DNA of 64,000 nucleotides from Vibrio sp. FE10 (GTDB lineage Bacteria; Pseudomonadota; Gammaproteobacteria; Enterobacterales; Vibrionaceae): the NCBI RefSeq assembly GCF_030297155.1, contig NZ_AP028068.1:2077827-2141826 (forward strand), written 5' to 3'. Below the pieces are notes generated by a model. The model made no database searches and was not told the origin of the DNA. It worked only from the letters and a program-made list of their open reading frames with translations. Positions 37,929 to 46,947 of the stretch are shown here, one piece after another. Position numbers and translations under genes: made by a program. Position 1 is the first letter of the stretch; every line of letters begins with the position of its first letter.

Positions 37929-38720
37929 TTAACGATTCAACGCAGACGCTATCTGCTGTATTTCATCCAACACATCAACACCATTGTATTGAGGCGCAAT
38001 AGACAAGTCTTGAATATTGATCGTTTCAACAGACTGATGCTCACTGAGTTGAAGCATTAAATCTCCCCTCGGTGAATAGGTTCTACTGCCACCACAATAT
38101 GTCGCGGTAAAGGCATCAACCACATCTTGCCCGACGCGATTACAAGTAACCATATGACACCCTTCTTCCAAGGCTCTCGCTTGAGCAATGGCAAAGCTAT
38201 GATGGCCACCAAAATTAGCAGGATGAAGAACAACGTCTACCGACTGATACGCTCGCATGATCTCTGGGAACCAAATATCAAAGCAAATCGCGACACCGAA
38301 CTTCAAGCCTTTGTATTCAAAAGTAAGGAGCTCATTCCCTCTTGAAAAGTACTCTTTATCGAATTTCGTTTGACTGACTTTTCTGTATTTATGACGCAAA
38401 CCTGAACCATCAACCACCACAACGCTGTTGTAATGCTGGCCATTATCTTCCTCTGCGATACCTGCAACGATTAACGTCTGATGTTTCGCGGCAAGAGCAG
38501 TTAACGAATCAATGGTCGCGCTGTTATTGAAGTCTTCACACAGTTCATGAATTTCTGCAGCCTCGTTAAAGATATATCCAGTAGAGAACAGTTCAGGCAG
38601 CAGCGTGATATCACCCACTACAGTCTCGGCTTCTAAAACCTCAGAGACTCGCGAGAGGTTCTTTTGTTTGTTTTTGTATTCAACTTCAAGCTGAACAAGG
38701 GTGACGCTAACACTATCCAA
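37929..38720 (-). CDS. Carbon-nitrogen hydrolase (nitrilase superfamily)
   Basis: 263 residues. The catalytic triad is visible: Glu in TLLPELFSTGY, Lys in HKYRKVS and Cys in GVAICFDIWFPE. It hydrolyses a C-N bond in an amide, carbamoyl or nitrile substrate, which cannot be named. The start is taken as the TTG at 38720 (LDSVSVTLVQLEV) because AAGGA lies 7 bases upstream and the fold begins there. The frame stays open to 38921, but that would overlap the upstream gene and add about 67 unrelated residues. No ATG is available near the fold start. Confidence 0.85.
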   Translation of the reverse strand: MDSVSVTLVQLEVEYKNKQKNLSRVSEVLEAETVVGDITLLPELFSTGYIFNEAAEIHELCEDFNNSATIDSLTALAAKHQTLIVAGIAEEDNGQHYNSVVVVDGSGLRHKYRKVSQTKFDKEYFSRGNELLTFEYKGLKFGVAICFDIWFPEIMRAYQSVDVVLHPANFGGHHSFAIAQARALEEGCHMVTCNRVGQDVVDAFTATYCGGSRTYSPRGDLMLQLSEHQSVETINIQDLSIAPQYNGVDVLDEIQQIASALNR

Positions 38721-38851
38721 AATCGAATCCTTACTGGGTAACACTTCAAACTTGATACTAAGAACGACAGAGTAAGATAATCCCCTCTCACTTGCCTGCG
38801 CGAACGCCAACGGCTGAAGCAAGCGCACACTCTCATAAGCACTCAGTTCAT

Positions 38852-39280
38852 CTACTTCAGCAGCGTGGGCTCTGGCAAAACTGGTGGAGTGCTGTCCATG
38901 TAGGTTAAGAAGTTTTCCCACACCTCATACGTTCTTTGTTTAGTCAGCTTAGTTTTGCAAGAAAGCGCCATAAGACCTCGAATTGATCCATCACGCCACT
39001 GGGTATACACCGAGTCACAATGTGCTGTCATGTAAGCTTGCCAACGGTCCTGAGCCACCTTGATTGAACTGACCAACTCCGCATCATATGCATTGTGCTC
39101 AAAGCTCGCTTCAAGGTATTGATCAAGTTCCACTTGTGCAGTTTCCAATTCGATCGACGCACAGTGATTGATCTCTATGGTATTCATCGCATTCTCGCAA
39201 TCGACAACATCATCTGATGCTGATGCTGATGCAAGCAAAGGTAAACACGTTAATAACACGACCGTTAAAGCCTTTTTCAT
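38852..39280 (-). CDS. Exported LprI/DUF1311-family protein
   Basis: 142 residues with a signal peptide (LLTCLPLLASASA). The mature part has the DUF1311/LprI pattern: paired cysteines in DCENAMNTIEINHCA, then AQDRWQAYMTAHCD and a late Cys in LMALSCKTKL. From memory, the founding member LprI inhibits lysozyme; here only a periplasmic protein with two likely disulfides can be claimed. It lies 131 bases upstream of the C-N hydrolase start on the same strand. Confidence 0.8.
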   Translation of the reverse strand: MKKALTVVLLTCLPLLASASASDDVVDCENAMNTIEINHCASIELETAQVELDQYLEASFEHNAYDAELVSSIKVAQDRWQAYMTAHCDSVYTQWRDGSIRGLMALSCKTKLTKQRTYEVWENFLTYMDSTPPVLPEPTLLK

Positions 39281-39319
39281 TATTGTTCTCCTAATTCAAA
39301 AGCACGTGTATGTGCCCTG

Positions 39320-39991
39320 TTAGTGCCAAGTGTTACGAATCTTAACGACATGAGACGTCAATTGTTGATAACTGCGTTTAGGGTTATGACACAAGATGAC
39401 GAAAGCATATAACCACAGAACAAGAAGCATGGAAAACAAACCTGACTGGAAACCATCTAGGTACAACTCAGGTAGCAAGTCGATTACCTTTTGATAATTC
39501 GCTATTGAAATTGTTGTTTTACTGCTAATCAACTCATACGTTAAGCTTATTGGACCCACGAAAGTCCAAACTAAAAACCAAGATACCCCAGCGACGGGAA
39601 CTAAGCTCAGTAAAGGCTTAAGTTGCTTAATTGGAAAAATGAAATACAAAAGCATAATCAAATACAGAGCGGCTAAAAATAAACTCCAAGCGTTAACGCT
39701 GACTCCAAAAATCCGATAGCGCTCATCGAGATACATGACTAACACTACCGCCCCCAATACACTAAGCGATAATAATTTTCCTATGTACCTCGTTTTAGAA
39801 AATCTGATCAGTACATAACCAATCACAAGAAGGAAACAAGAGATCCAGGCTAAAACCTCAGCCGTAGTATCTAAAAAGACAGGTGCTGCTGTATTAGACA
39901 AAATAAGGATCGCGTAAGTAGGACCTATCAACAAATAGGCGATGAACACACGCAACAACATCCAAATCATATTTTTTATCATTATGCTCAA
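39320..39991 (-). CDS. Integral membrane protein of unknown function
   Basis: 223 residues with about six hydrophobic segments (for example LLRVFIAYLLIGPTYAILIL, LAWISCFLLVIGYVLI and LFSMLLVLWLYAFVIL). No family motif is recognised. It is 39 bases upstream of the LprI-like gene on the same strand, so the two may be co-transcribed. Confidence 0.7.
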   Translation of the reverse strand: MSIMIKNMIWMLLRVFIAYLLIGPTYAILILSNTAAPVFLDTTAEVLAWISCFLLVIGYVLIRFSKTRYIGKLLSLSVLGAVVLVMYLDERYRIFGVSVNAWSLFLAALYLIMLLYFIFPIKQLKPLLSLVPVAGVSWFLVWTFVGPISLTYELISSKTTISIANYQKVIDLLPELYLDGFQSGLFSMLLVLWLYAFVILCHNPKRSYQQLTSHVVKIRNTWH

Positions 39992-40244
39992 ATCTATCCA
40001 CTCGCATTACTTCAAAAATAACAGTTCTCTATTTGATGATAAAACCGGCAACAATCCGCTTCATCAAAAAACTCAAAAGTACTGAACAAAAAAACGACAC
40101 AATCAACCTTGGAAGCATATCTAACGCTCTGATTTTTATAGTAAGACGATAAAACACTCTATTTCAATCAATAACACGTGCGCACATTCACACTATTTAT
40201 GCATTGCCTTGCATCGCTATCGTTAAATTTATAAATTAACTTGA

Positions 40245-41858
40245 ATGCTCACCCAAATCGGTAACGCTTCTCCAACTATGGATATCAAGTACCAACATTT
40301 TGCCAAGACTTCGTTCTACTTTGCCATTTCTTTCTTTTTTTCTATGGCATTGCTTATCCCTTTTACACCGTCTCACTACCAGAATTTAACGGAAGACACA
40401 TCGAGGCTTGTCGAAACAAGACTTGAGAGCATCCAATCAAGGTTTGACCTTTTTCTATCAAGCATCACACCGGATCACACTTGCGACTCGATGGTTAGGC
40501 AGCTTCGCCAAAACGTTTTTGATGCCGATTGGGTAAAAGAAGCGGCGGTATTCAATAAAGACGATCGTTTTTACTGCTCGACTACCGATGGCGAAGTCTC
40601 GTTTCGCCTGTACAGGACCATCAGACAAAGACTCAATGACGACCCTAACTTAACAACCTTGTCGTATTCCAATTCAGCGATCACTCAAGTGCAATCCATC
40701 ATGCTGATTTTCTCTAACAAGGAACAAGCGGGCGTGAGCCTGATGATCCCACCACATTTCATCTATGACATTGTAGAGACAAACCTCAGCAAGCACGGAA
40801 TTCAGGCCCAAGTTGAGGTGATTAAAAAAGATATTCACCCTTCTGAGACTGCGCTGTCTATAGCCAAAGTTCGGATACAATCGAACGCTTACCCGCTGAC
40901 CATAACGTCATACATTGGCTATCAGTATTATTGGAACTTCCTGTTGAACTATTTGTGGTTTGGCTTTCTGATGGCCGGAATCACGACCATTATTATCCTT
41001 TCCATCAAACACAAGAAACAAAGCCAGCGTAGCTTAGAATACTCACTGTCTAGCGCACTCAAAAACAAACACCTACATGTTCACATGCAGCCTATCGTCA
41101 ACCGAAATACAACCGAAATCGTAGGCTGTGAGTCGCTGCTCAGGTGGAACGACCCTATTGAAGGCAATGTATCCCCTGCCATCTTCATTCCTCTGGCTGA
41201 AAGCTTAGGGTTGATTGAAGACCTGACCTACTTTGTGCTGCGTGAAGTGCTGTACACAATGAAGAATCATCGCGAGCTGTTTGAGTCAAAATACATCAGC
41301 GTCAATATCAGCCGAAACGTTGTCTCTAATAGTAACTTCGCCAACAAAGTCATTAGCATCTATAAGAAGAACCCAGACATTCTCAAGCAGGTGGTTTTTG
41401 AAGTCACAGAAGATGGCGAGTGCTCTGATGCGGATATGGTGAAGATCAAAAACAACTTAACCAAGCTTGCTGATCTAGGTGTGAGAGTCGCGATTGATGA
41501 CTTTGGTACTGGCTACGCAGGCTTAGATTTTGTGAGACAATTTCCGTTCAGCATTCTCAAAATCGATCGCGTGTTTGTGAAAAACATTTCGGACGAATCT
41601 AGCCTTGGTATCCCTTTGCTTGAATCTATGCTTCAGCTATCCCGCACCTTAGGAATGCAAGTGATCGTCGAAGGGGTTGAGTACGAATCTCAAGTGAACA
41701 CCTTGTCTAAACTGGGCGTCGACTATATCCAAGGCTTCTATTTCTACAAGCCAATGCCGATCAACCTGACGATAAGCTTACTCAGACAGCAACATGTAGA
41801 TTCTAGTCATACTCTTCAAGAGCCATCGCCTTCTACGACAGAGGTAGAGCAACCCTAA
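40245..41858 (+). CDS. Cyclic-di-GMP phosphodiesterase (EAL domain, CSS-like sensor)
   Basis: 537 residues: a membrane helix near 20-40, a periplasmic domain with the CSS-type pattern (Cys79 and YCSTTDG near 112), a second helix near 235-255, and a C-terminal EAL domain. Catalytic motifs are ESLLRW (in place of EALxRW), NIS, EVTEDG, DDFGTGYAGLDF, KIDRVFV, EGVE and QGFYFYKPMP, so it should hydrolyse c-di-GMP. CSS-EAL proteins respond to the periplasmic thiol redox state. The sequence reads CST rather than CSS. A start at 40278 is also possible. Confidence 0.9.
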   Translation: MLTQIGNASPTMDIKYQHFAKTSFYFAISFFFSMALLIPFTPSHYQNLTEDTSRLVETRLESIQSRFDLFLSSITPDHTCDSMVRQLRQNVFDADWVKEAAVFNKDDRFYCSTTDGEVSFRLYRTIRQRLNDDPNLTTLSYSNSAITQVQSIMLIFSNKEQAGVSLMIPPHFIYDIVETNLSKHGIQAQVEVIKKDIHPSETALSIAKVRIQSNAYPLTITSYIGYQYYWNFLLNYLWFGFLMAGITTIIILSIKHKKQSQRSLEYSLSSALKNKHLHVHMQPIVNRNTTEIVGCESLLRWNDPIEGNVSPAIFIPLAESLGLIEDLTYFVLREVLYTMKNHRELFESKYISVNISRNVVSNSNFANKVISIYKKNPDILKQVVFEVTEDGECSDADMVKIKNNLTKLADLGVRVAIDDFGTGYAGLDFVRQFPFSILKIDRVFVKNISDESSLGIPLLESMLQLSRTLGMQVIVEGVEYESQVNTLSKLGVDYIQGFYFYKPMPINLTISLLRQQHVDSSHTLQEPSPSTTEVEQP

Positions 41859-41910
41859 ATTGAGTCGATACTTTGTGTATCACTCAATGTTTCCCCTATT
41901 CCTCAAACAA

Positions 41911-41947
41911 GTAGAGCTCGCGCACTATTTTAGTGCCCTAGCTCTAC
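41911..41947 (+). terminator. Terminator after the EAL gene
   Basis: GTAGAGCT (41911-41918) pairs with AGCTCTAC (41940-41947), with an inner GCACT/AGTGC pair. TTTT follows the stem on the plus strand. Confidence 0.8.
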
Positions 41948-42028
41948 TTTTAGCTATCTACCTTACCCAACCACACTCTATGCATTTGTACACTTAACAA
42001 TCTAACCTACACTAACAGCAGGCCTTTA

Positions 42029-44503
42029 GTGTGTGGAATGCGTGTCTTTATGTTTGTGAGTTGGTTTGATGAACTATCCCTGCAACGAAAATTATTAGTT
42101 AGCTTTGCCACACCTATCGCGCTGATGGTTCTCGTCTCTTTTTCCGTCCATAAAAACACGCAGTCAATCGTCGAAGATAACCGCTGGGTGGTTCACACTC
42201 ATAAAGCCATTGCACGAGCTCAAGAACTTCTTAACCTAGCCATTGATATGGAAACAGGCCAACGGGGGTATCTGATCACGGGCGATCCTGTTTTTCTAGA
42301 GCCTTACCACCTTTCTCTAGATGTTTGGAATCAAAAAATTAATACACTCAGTATCCAGGTCAGCGATAACCCGCCACAAGTTGAACGTCTTAAGCGCATC
42401 GATGATCTACACGATCTTTGGTTAAAAGAAGCCGGAGAAAAAGAAATAGCCCAGCGTAGCCTCGTTGGCAGTGGTAACAGTTCGATGCAAAACGTCATTG
42501 AACTGACTCAGAAACAAACCGGAAAGAAAATCATTGATGAAGTTCGAAACGAGATAGCCGAATTCATAGAAATTGAACAGAAACTCATTCAGATTCGAGT
42601 CGAAAAGTCCGACAACTCCGCGAACCAAACCACTTACGTACTGCTGCTTGGGACGCTATTTTCAACGTTTATTTCGCTGCTCGTTGCTGCATGGTCGTCA
42701 AACCGCATTAAGAAACGCATTCATATACTTCTTAACGCTGCCAATCAGGTCGCGGCAGGACATCTAAAACAAGTCGCTTCAATGCTTAACCAGAACCCTA
42801 GCCAAAGAGGGACGGATGAAGTCGCTCAGCTAACCCAAAGTTTTCATAAAATGGCGACCAATCTGGTTAAAAGTGACAATCAGATGCAAGCGTCGAATCA
42901 AGAGTTGATCGCTGAGCGCAAAAAAGCCGAAGCAGCCGCCAAAGCAAAAAGCGAATTCCTTTCAACTATGAGCCACGAGATACGTACGCCAATGAATGGC
43001 GTGCTAGGCATATCTCAAATCATCGCAGCGCAAACCAAAGAGCCGTCGACCAAAGAGAACATCGATATCATCCTTGATTCTGGTCAGCACCTTATGACTA
43101 TACTCAACGACATCCTCGATTTCTCTAAAGTCGAAGAGAATAAGCTCGAACTAGAAATCGTTCCGTTCAACTTTAATCAAGTCATTCATCCAGTCAGCGG
43201 TGCAATCAAACCTATGGCCGATGAAAAAAGTATCCGTTTGATCGTCGAAAACGAAATCCCTGAAAATATCGAACTCATTGGTGATTGCGCGAGACTTCGT
43301 CAAATCTTGTTCAATCTAGGCGGCAACGCAACCAAGTTCACCAATGACGGGCATGTGCTGATTCAAGCGGTACTCAACAAGCAAGAAAGCCGGTTACTTC
43401 TCACCGTCACTGATACTGGGATCGGCATCCCGAAAGAGAAGCATCAACATGTCTTTAATTCTTTTGAACAGGCAGATACATCAACAACGAGGAAGTTTGG
43501 CGGTACAGGGCTCGGGCTCGCTATCGTTAAGAACTTGGTCGAGTTGATGGACGGTCAAATCACCTTAAACAGCGCTGTCGGGCTTGGCACCAAATTCCAG
43601 GTATCGTTGCCTATCAAGTGGCAAGAAAGCCAAGCAGCACATGCAGTCCCTAACTTAATCAGCACGGCAGAGCCTTTCAAGAACCCACTGAACGTTCTGC
43701 TTGTCGAAGACAACCGCATTAACGCAATTGTTGCCAAAGGATTCTGTGAAAACCTTGGATACAATGTAGAGCTCGCAGAAAATGGAAGAATCGCAACCGA
43801 ATACCTAAAAACCGCTGAATATGATCTGATTTTGATGGACAACCACATGCCCGAAATGAATGGCGTTGAAGCAACTCACTTTATTAGGCAACAACTTGGT
43901 TTAGAGACTCTGATCTTTGCTTACACTGCCGATGTTTTCCGCGAAGCCCATGACAGTTTCATTGAAGCTGGCGCAGACCACATTTTAACCAAGCCCTTGC
44001 AACAAGAGAGTTTCTTCGACGCGCTGCAGCAGTTTGCGGCGCGCTTACCTAAACCACCCAAAGGCGATCAAACCGCTTGCCAAACAAGCAACATCATAGA
44101 GCTACATCGAGAACCTATTGAAAAGCTTCGACTGACAGAGGAAGAGATAAGCCATTCTGATGTCATTCAGTCGTTCAAGGAGAGCCACGACCGTTTAATC
44201 ATACTCTTAGAATCAACAACCGTAGAGTTTGAAAAATCCATCGACCAACTTATCAAATTCTATATGATAAAAGACCTAGCCTTGTTGAGACGAACTCTAC
44301 ACTCGATTAAAGGGATGGCGCTCAACCTCGGGCTCAGCATCTTATCCAATCAAGCCCTGACTCTAGAAACACAAACGAAGAACCAACAACTGCCCGATAT
44401 CGAGCAATTACAGAAGCTGATCAACCGCATCTTGGTCAACGAGCATCAAGCGCAGAGAATGATCATAGCTTACGCTCCGCAACTGCCTAATCGAACAGGC
44501 TAA
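42029..44503 (+). CDS. Hybrid sensor histidine kinase (CHASE3-HAMP-HisKA-HATPase-REC-HPt)
   Basis: About 824 residues in a complete phosphorelay. After a first helix comes a CHASE3 domain (MDMETGQRGYLITGDPVFLEPY-type region near residue 70-90), then a second helix near 210-225 and HAMP. HisKA has SHEIRTPMNGVLG, HATPase has FNLGGNATKF and GGTGLGLAIVKNL. The receiver carries Asp in LILMDNHMPEMNG. The C-terminal HPt domain has the phospho-His in TLHSIKGMALNLG. The first codon is GTG at 42029; ATGs at 42038 and 42050 are alternatives. The response regulator that takes the final phosphate is not encoded nearby. Confidence 0.92.
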   Translation: MCGMRVFMFVSWFDELSLQRKLLVSFATPIALMVLVSFSVHKNTQSIVEDNRWVVHTHKAIARAQELLNLAIDMETGQRGYLITGDPVFLEPYHLSLDVWNQKINTLSIQVSDNPPQVERLKRIDDLHDLWLKEAGEKEIAQRSLVGSGNSSMQNVIELTQKQTGKKIIDEVRNEIAEFIEIEQKLIQIRVEKSDNSANQTTYVLLLGTLFSTFISLLVAAWSSNRIKKRIHILLNAANQVAAGHLKQVASMLNQNPSQRGTDEVAQLTQSFHKMATNLVKSDNQMQASNQELIAERKKAEAAAKAKSEFLSTMSHEIRTPMNGVLGISQIIAAQTKEPSTKENIDIILDSGQHLMTILNDILDFSKVEENKLELEIVPFNFNQVIHPVSGAIKPMADEKSIRLIVENEIPENIELIGDCARLRQILFNLGGNATKFTNDGHVLIQAVLNKQESRLLLTVTDTGIGIPKEKHQHVFNSFEQADTSTTRKFGGTGLGLAIVKNLVELMDGQITLNSAVGLGTKFQVSLPIKWQESQAAHAVPNLISTAEPFKNPLNVLLVEDNRINAIVAKGFCENLGYNVELAENGRIATEYLKTAEYDLILMDNHMPEMNGVEATHFIRQQLGLETLIFAYTADVFREAHDSFIEAGADHILTKPLQQESFFDALQQFAARLPKPPKGDQTACQTSNIIELHREPIEKLRLTEEEISHSDVIQSFKESHDRLIILLESTTVEFEKSIDQLIKFYMIKDLALLRRTLHSIKGMALNLGLSILSNQALTLETQTKNQQLPDIEQLQKLINRILVNEHQAQRMIIAYAPQLPNRTG

Positions 44504-44546
44504 GTGCGCGAGTGCGAAAACTCATGCCATCATCGCGTATGCGTTA

Positions 44547-44816
44547 ATGCTATTAGGCTTCTTTACTGGTATTAGTTTTCTTGCAGGTGGTATTTGGGGC
44601 ATCGTTAAGAAGTCTGATGCTCAAGGGACTATCTTTGCGGATCACTACGACAACATCACCAAAACATTCTTTGTTTCGATTGTGCTCACTATCATTGGCG
44701 CTCTAACAGCCGTTTTTATTATTGGCTATGTTGTTCTTCTTGTTGCCGCGATCTACACGCTTTGGAAGTTGATTGCTGGTTTAGCAAAAATTACTTCAGA
44801 CAAGAGTTTTAATTAA
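44547..44816 (+). CDS. DUF4870-like small membrane protein, apparent N-terminal loss
   Basis: 89 residues with three hydrophobic segments (LLGFFTGISFLAGGIWGIV, TKTFFVSIVLTIIGALTAVF, IIGYVVLLVAAIYTLWKLI), like the DUF4870/YtxG-type small membrane proteins. In-frame codons before the ATG read AKTHAIIAYALM, which looks like the normal N-terminus of this family. However, there is no ATG, GTG or TTG there before an upstream stop. So either a non-standard start is used, or the original start was lost when the kinase gene end was joined here. The function of the family is unknown. Confidence 0.7.
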   Translation: MLLGFFTGISFLAGGIWGIVKKSDAQGTIFADHYDNITKTFFVSIVLTIIGALTAVFIIGYVVLLVAAIYTLWKLIAGLAKITSDKSFN

Positions 44817-44822
44817 TATGAA

Positions 44823-44865
44823 AAGATGTGAAGCCGCAGCTTTAAAAGCGACGGCTTCACATCTT
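44823..44865. terminator. Strong terminator hairpin
   Basis: AAGATGTGAAGCCG (44823-44836) pairs with CGGCTTCACATCTT (44852-44865), and the loop itself can form GCTTT/AAAGC. It lies between the DUF4870-like gene and the convergent lipoprotein gene. Confidence 0.85.
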
Positions 44866-44899
44866 CGTCTTTTCGTCTTTTCGTCTTTTCGTCTTTTCG
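44864..44899. repeat. 8-bp tandem repeat
   Basis: TTCGTCTT is repeated about 4.4 times, starting in the last bases of the terminator hairpin. It is not in a gene. It may change copy number by slippage. Confidence 0.85.
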
Positions 44900-44958
44900 A
44901 GCAGAGCTTAAAGAAAAATAGAAAGCGAACAAAGGTATGAGTTAGTAAGCTAATTAGA

Positions 44959-45438
44959 CTAGTTCGTTGCTTTTGAAGATGATGAATTGGCCGCTTTCGT
45001 CGCTTCCTCAGCAGTTTTCTTACCAAATACCGTATCCATCATGAAACCAATACGCTTAGCTGCATTACCAAATTTGTTCGGGTTAGCCGTGTATGGGACT
45101 TTAAATTCTACTTCACCTACTCTTTGCCCGTTCTGATAAGCATTGATCTCTGCTTGTTTCAAGAACAAAGCTAAGTCCCAGCTCCAATGGCCTTCATACT
45201 CCAATGTTAGCTTATCAAGATCGTGCTTCGACTTATCTGGTACAACTGTGTAGGTGTAATCATTATCTTGCAGCCACGTTTCCATAGTATTCAAGAACCC
45301 TTCACGAGTTTCAGCGTCTTTAACAATCACAACATCCACATCAGTCGTAGGCTCTGGAATCGCGCTCCCGGTGTAACGAGGGGCTCCACAACCAGCCAAA
45401 ATTAAAACCGAAAGCGATAATAGTAGGTATTTTTTCAC
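44959..45438 (-). CDS. Sbal_3080-type lipoprotein
   Basis: 159 residues with a lipoprotein signal (LILAGC, Cys17 acylated). The mature domain (DVDVVIVKDAETREGFLNTM region, then LTLEYEGHWSWDLALFLKQ and VGEVEFKVPYTANPNKFG) resembles the Sbal_3080 family of short envelope lipoproteins found in Shewanella and Vibrio. The tail is low-complexity Ala/Ser/Lys. The role is unknown. Monocistronic. Confidence 0.78.
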   Translation of the reverse strand: MKKYLLLSLSVLILAGCGAPRYTGSAIPEPTTDVDVVIVKDAETREGFLNTMETWLQDNDYTYTVVPDKSKHDLDKLTLEYEGHWSWDLALFLKQAEINAYQNGQRVGEVEFKVPYTANPNKFGNAAKRIGFMMDTVFGKKTAEEATKAANSSSSKATN

Positions 45439-45633
45439 GTTATGTATCCATTAATAATCAACTGGATAAATGATACCACAAAAGAAAAGAACAACATACC
45501 ATATAATTGGAGAGTAACCAGACACTCCTTGTTACATAGGCGTTGAAAAACCGAGAAATAAAAACCAACGACCATGGGTCTCCTTTGATGGACATTTAAC
45601 TTCATCGCATCTTGAGTGCACAAAAGGAATATC

Positions 45634-46032
45634 ATGGAAAAGACACTTCAAACCAAACTGGCGACCAGCCTACTGCTGCTGAGAATCGGCATTTTTATCG
45701 TCTTCTTGTTCTGGGGCTTAGATAAGATCCTAGTGCCTGAACACGCAGTTAAGGTGCTATCAGGCTTCTACGGCATCGACATATCGGTGAACGCGATGAT
45801 GGCACTGGGTGTCGCGCAGCTTGGATTTTTAGGCGCGTTCGTTGTCGGCATGTGGAAAAAGTACACCTACGGCGCGGTTCTAGTCCTGCATGCAGGTTCC
45901 ACCTTCGCCTCTTTCGCTAAGTACATGGACCCGTTCAATAACCTACTGTTTTTTGCCTCTTGGCCAATGCTCGCAGCGTGTGTCGCACTCTTCTTATTGC
46001 GCGACTATGACACTTACAGCGTTTCCAACTAA
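45634..46032 (+). CDS. DoxX-like small membrane protein
   Basis: 132 residues with four membrane helices (LLLLRIGIFIVFLFWGLDKIL at the start). The layout, with an early Arg and a GLDKI motif, matches DoxX-like proteins. The ATG at 45634 has AAAGGA 6 bases upstream and is preferred to the ATG at 45616. It ends at a hairpin that marks the border of the cassette array. Confidence 0.75.
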   Translation: MEKTLQTKLATSLLLLRIGIFIVFLFWGLDKILVPEHAVKVLSGFYGIDISVNAMMALGVAQLGFLGAFVVGMWKKYTYGAVLVLHAGSTFASFAKYMDPFNNLLFFASWPMLAACVALFLLRDYDTYSVSN

Positions 46033-46035
46033 TAC

Positions 46036-46061
46036 AAAGGGCGTCGTTATTGGCGCCCTTT
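46036..46061. terminator. Terminator after the DoxX-like gene
   Basis: AAAGGGCG (46036-46043) pairs with CGCCCTTT (46054-46061) around a 10-base loop, three bases after the stop codon. Confidence 0.75.
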
Positions 46062-46098
46062 GCGGTTTGCTTGGTTCTAATATGTTTTGTTATACACT

Positions 46099-46803
46099 TT
46101 AAACTTTGGCGTCTAACTGAGAAATTAAAGCATCGACGGTTATCGGTGGATGTGTTCTATGTATAATTCCGTGACAATTAGGACATAAAGGCTTTAAGTC
46201 ATTGATAGGATCAACATCATATTCTTGCTTTATATCAGCAAGTGCAACTTCGTGGTGCACGTGTATAAACCCCTTACCGATATCACCATAAACACTTTGA
46301 AAATCAAAGTTACAAACATAACATTTGCACCCATAATGAGATATGCACTTAGCTCTAGCACCTGCGTTACGTTCATATGCATTCACAGAGATTCTCTTCG
46401 TTGCACCCTCAGTGTAAGTCTCTGGGTTAACGACCTCTTCTATAGCTGTGACACCCTCGTGTTCAGAGGGGCTTAACGCATACCAAAGACCACCAACTCC
46501 CGCTAAATGCTTATCCTCAAGAATCCAGTCGAAACTTTTAATTTTGGCGGTACCAGTATCTGTTTCATCGTACTGCATTGGGAAAGTTTTTAAACTGTAC
46601 CCATGTTCCTGAATTAGAGATACGTGCTCGAGTGACTGCTTTCTCCCCGCACCTTTCCAACTTTCATCAAAGATTAAGCCATCTTTGTGGACATCCCAAT
46701 GACCAAAAACCACAAACTTTTCATCATGATTAACGAATGACCAGCTCCAGTTCCAGTTTCTGCAGGTTGCACCCACAGACTCCATAAATTTCTTTCGACT
46801 CAT
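46099..46803 (-). CDS. HNH endonuclease-domain protein (cassette gene)
   Basis: 234 residues. The C-terminal HNH domain has zinc-binding CYVCNFDF, the metal motif GFIHVHHEVALADI and CPNCHGIIHRTHPP. The N-terminal 120 residues are of unknown fold. The HNH part is closely similar to that of the next gene, with a different N-terminus. HNH nucleases often act in restriction of foreign or modified DNA; that role is inferred only. A truncated attC follows 5 bases after the stop, so this was a cassette. Confidence 0.82.
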   Translation of the reverse strand: MSRKKFMESVGATCRNWNWSWSFVNHDEKFVVFGHWDVHKDGLIFDESWKGAGRKQSLEHVSLIQEHGYSLKTFPMQYDETDTGTAKIKSFDWILEDKHLAGVGGLWYALSPSEHEGVTAIEEVVNPETYTEGATKRISVNAYERNAGARAKCISHYGCKCYVCNFDFQSVYGDIGKGFIHVHHEVALADIKQEYDVDPINDLKPLCPNCHGIIHRTHPPITVDALISQLDAKV

Positions 46804-46828
46804 TTGAACTACCTAATCAAATAAAGCA

Positions 46829-46947
46829 TATAATGCCCTGTTAAGGGGTGAATAACGCAATACAAAAGCCGCCGCATACCATCTTAAAAGCCAACGCATA
46901 GTAAAAATGCCACGCGTTACGAATCGTTCTTAAACAGTTTGTTATAC
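46829..46947 (-). other. attC recombination site (VCR-like) between the two HNH cassettes
   Basis: About 119 bp. Read on the minus strand it begins GTATAACAAACTG, passes AACGCGTGGCATTTTT and TGCGTTGGC, and ends CCCCTTAACAGGGCATTATA. These are the R''/L''/L'/R' blocks of the Vibrio repeat family. The upstream HNH stop codon overlaps the R'' box. Confidence 0.8.

Noticed and set aside
38721..38921. Long N-terminal extension of the C-N hydrolase frame.
   Set aside because: It has no fold-like content, overlaps the upstream gene and lacks a ribosome binding site. The TTG at 38720 fits better.
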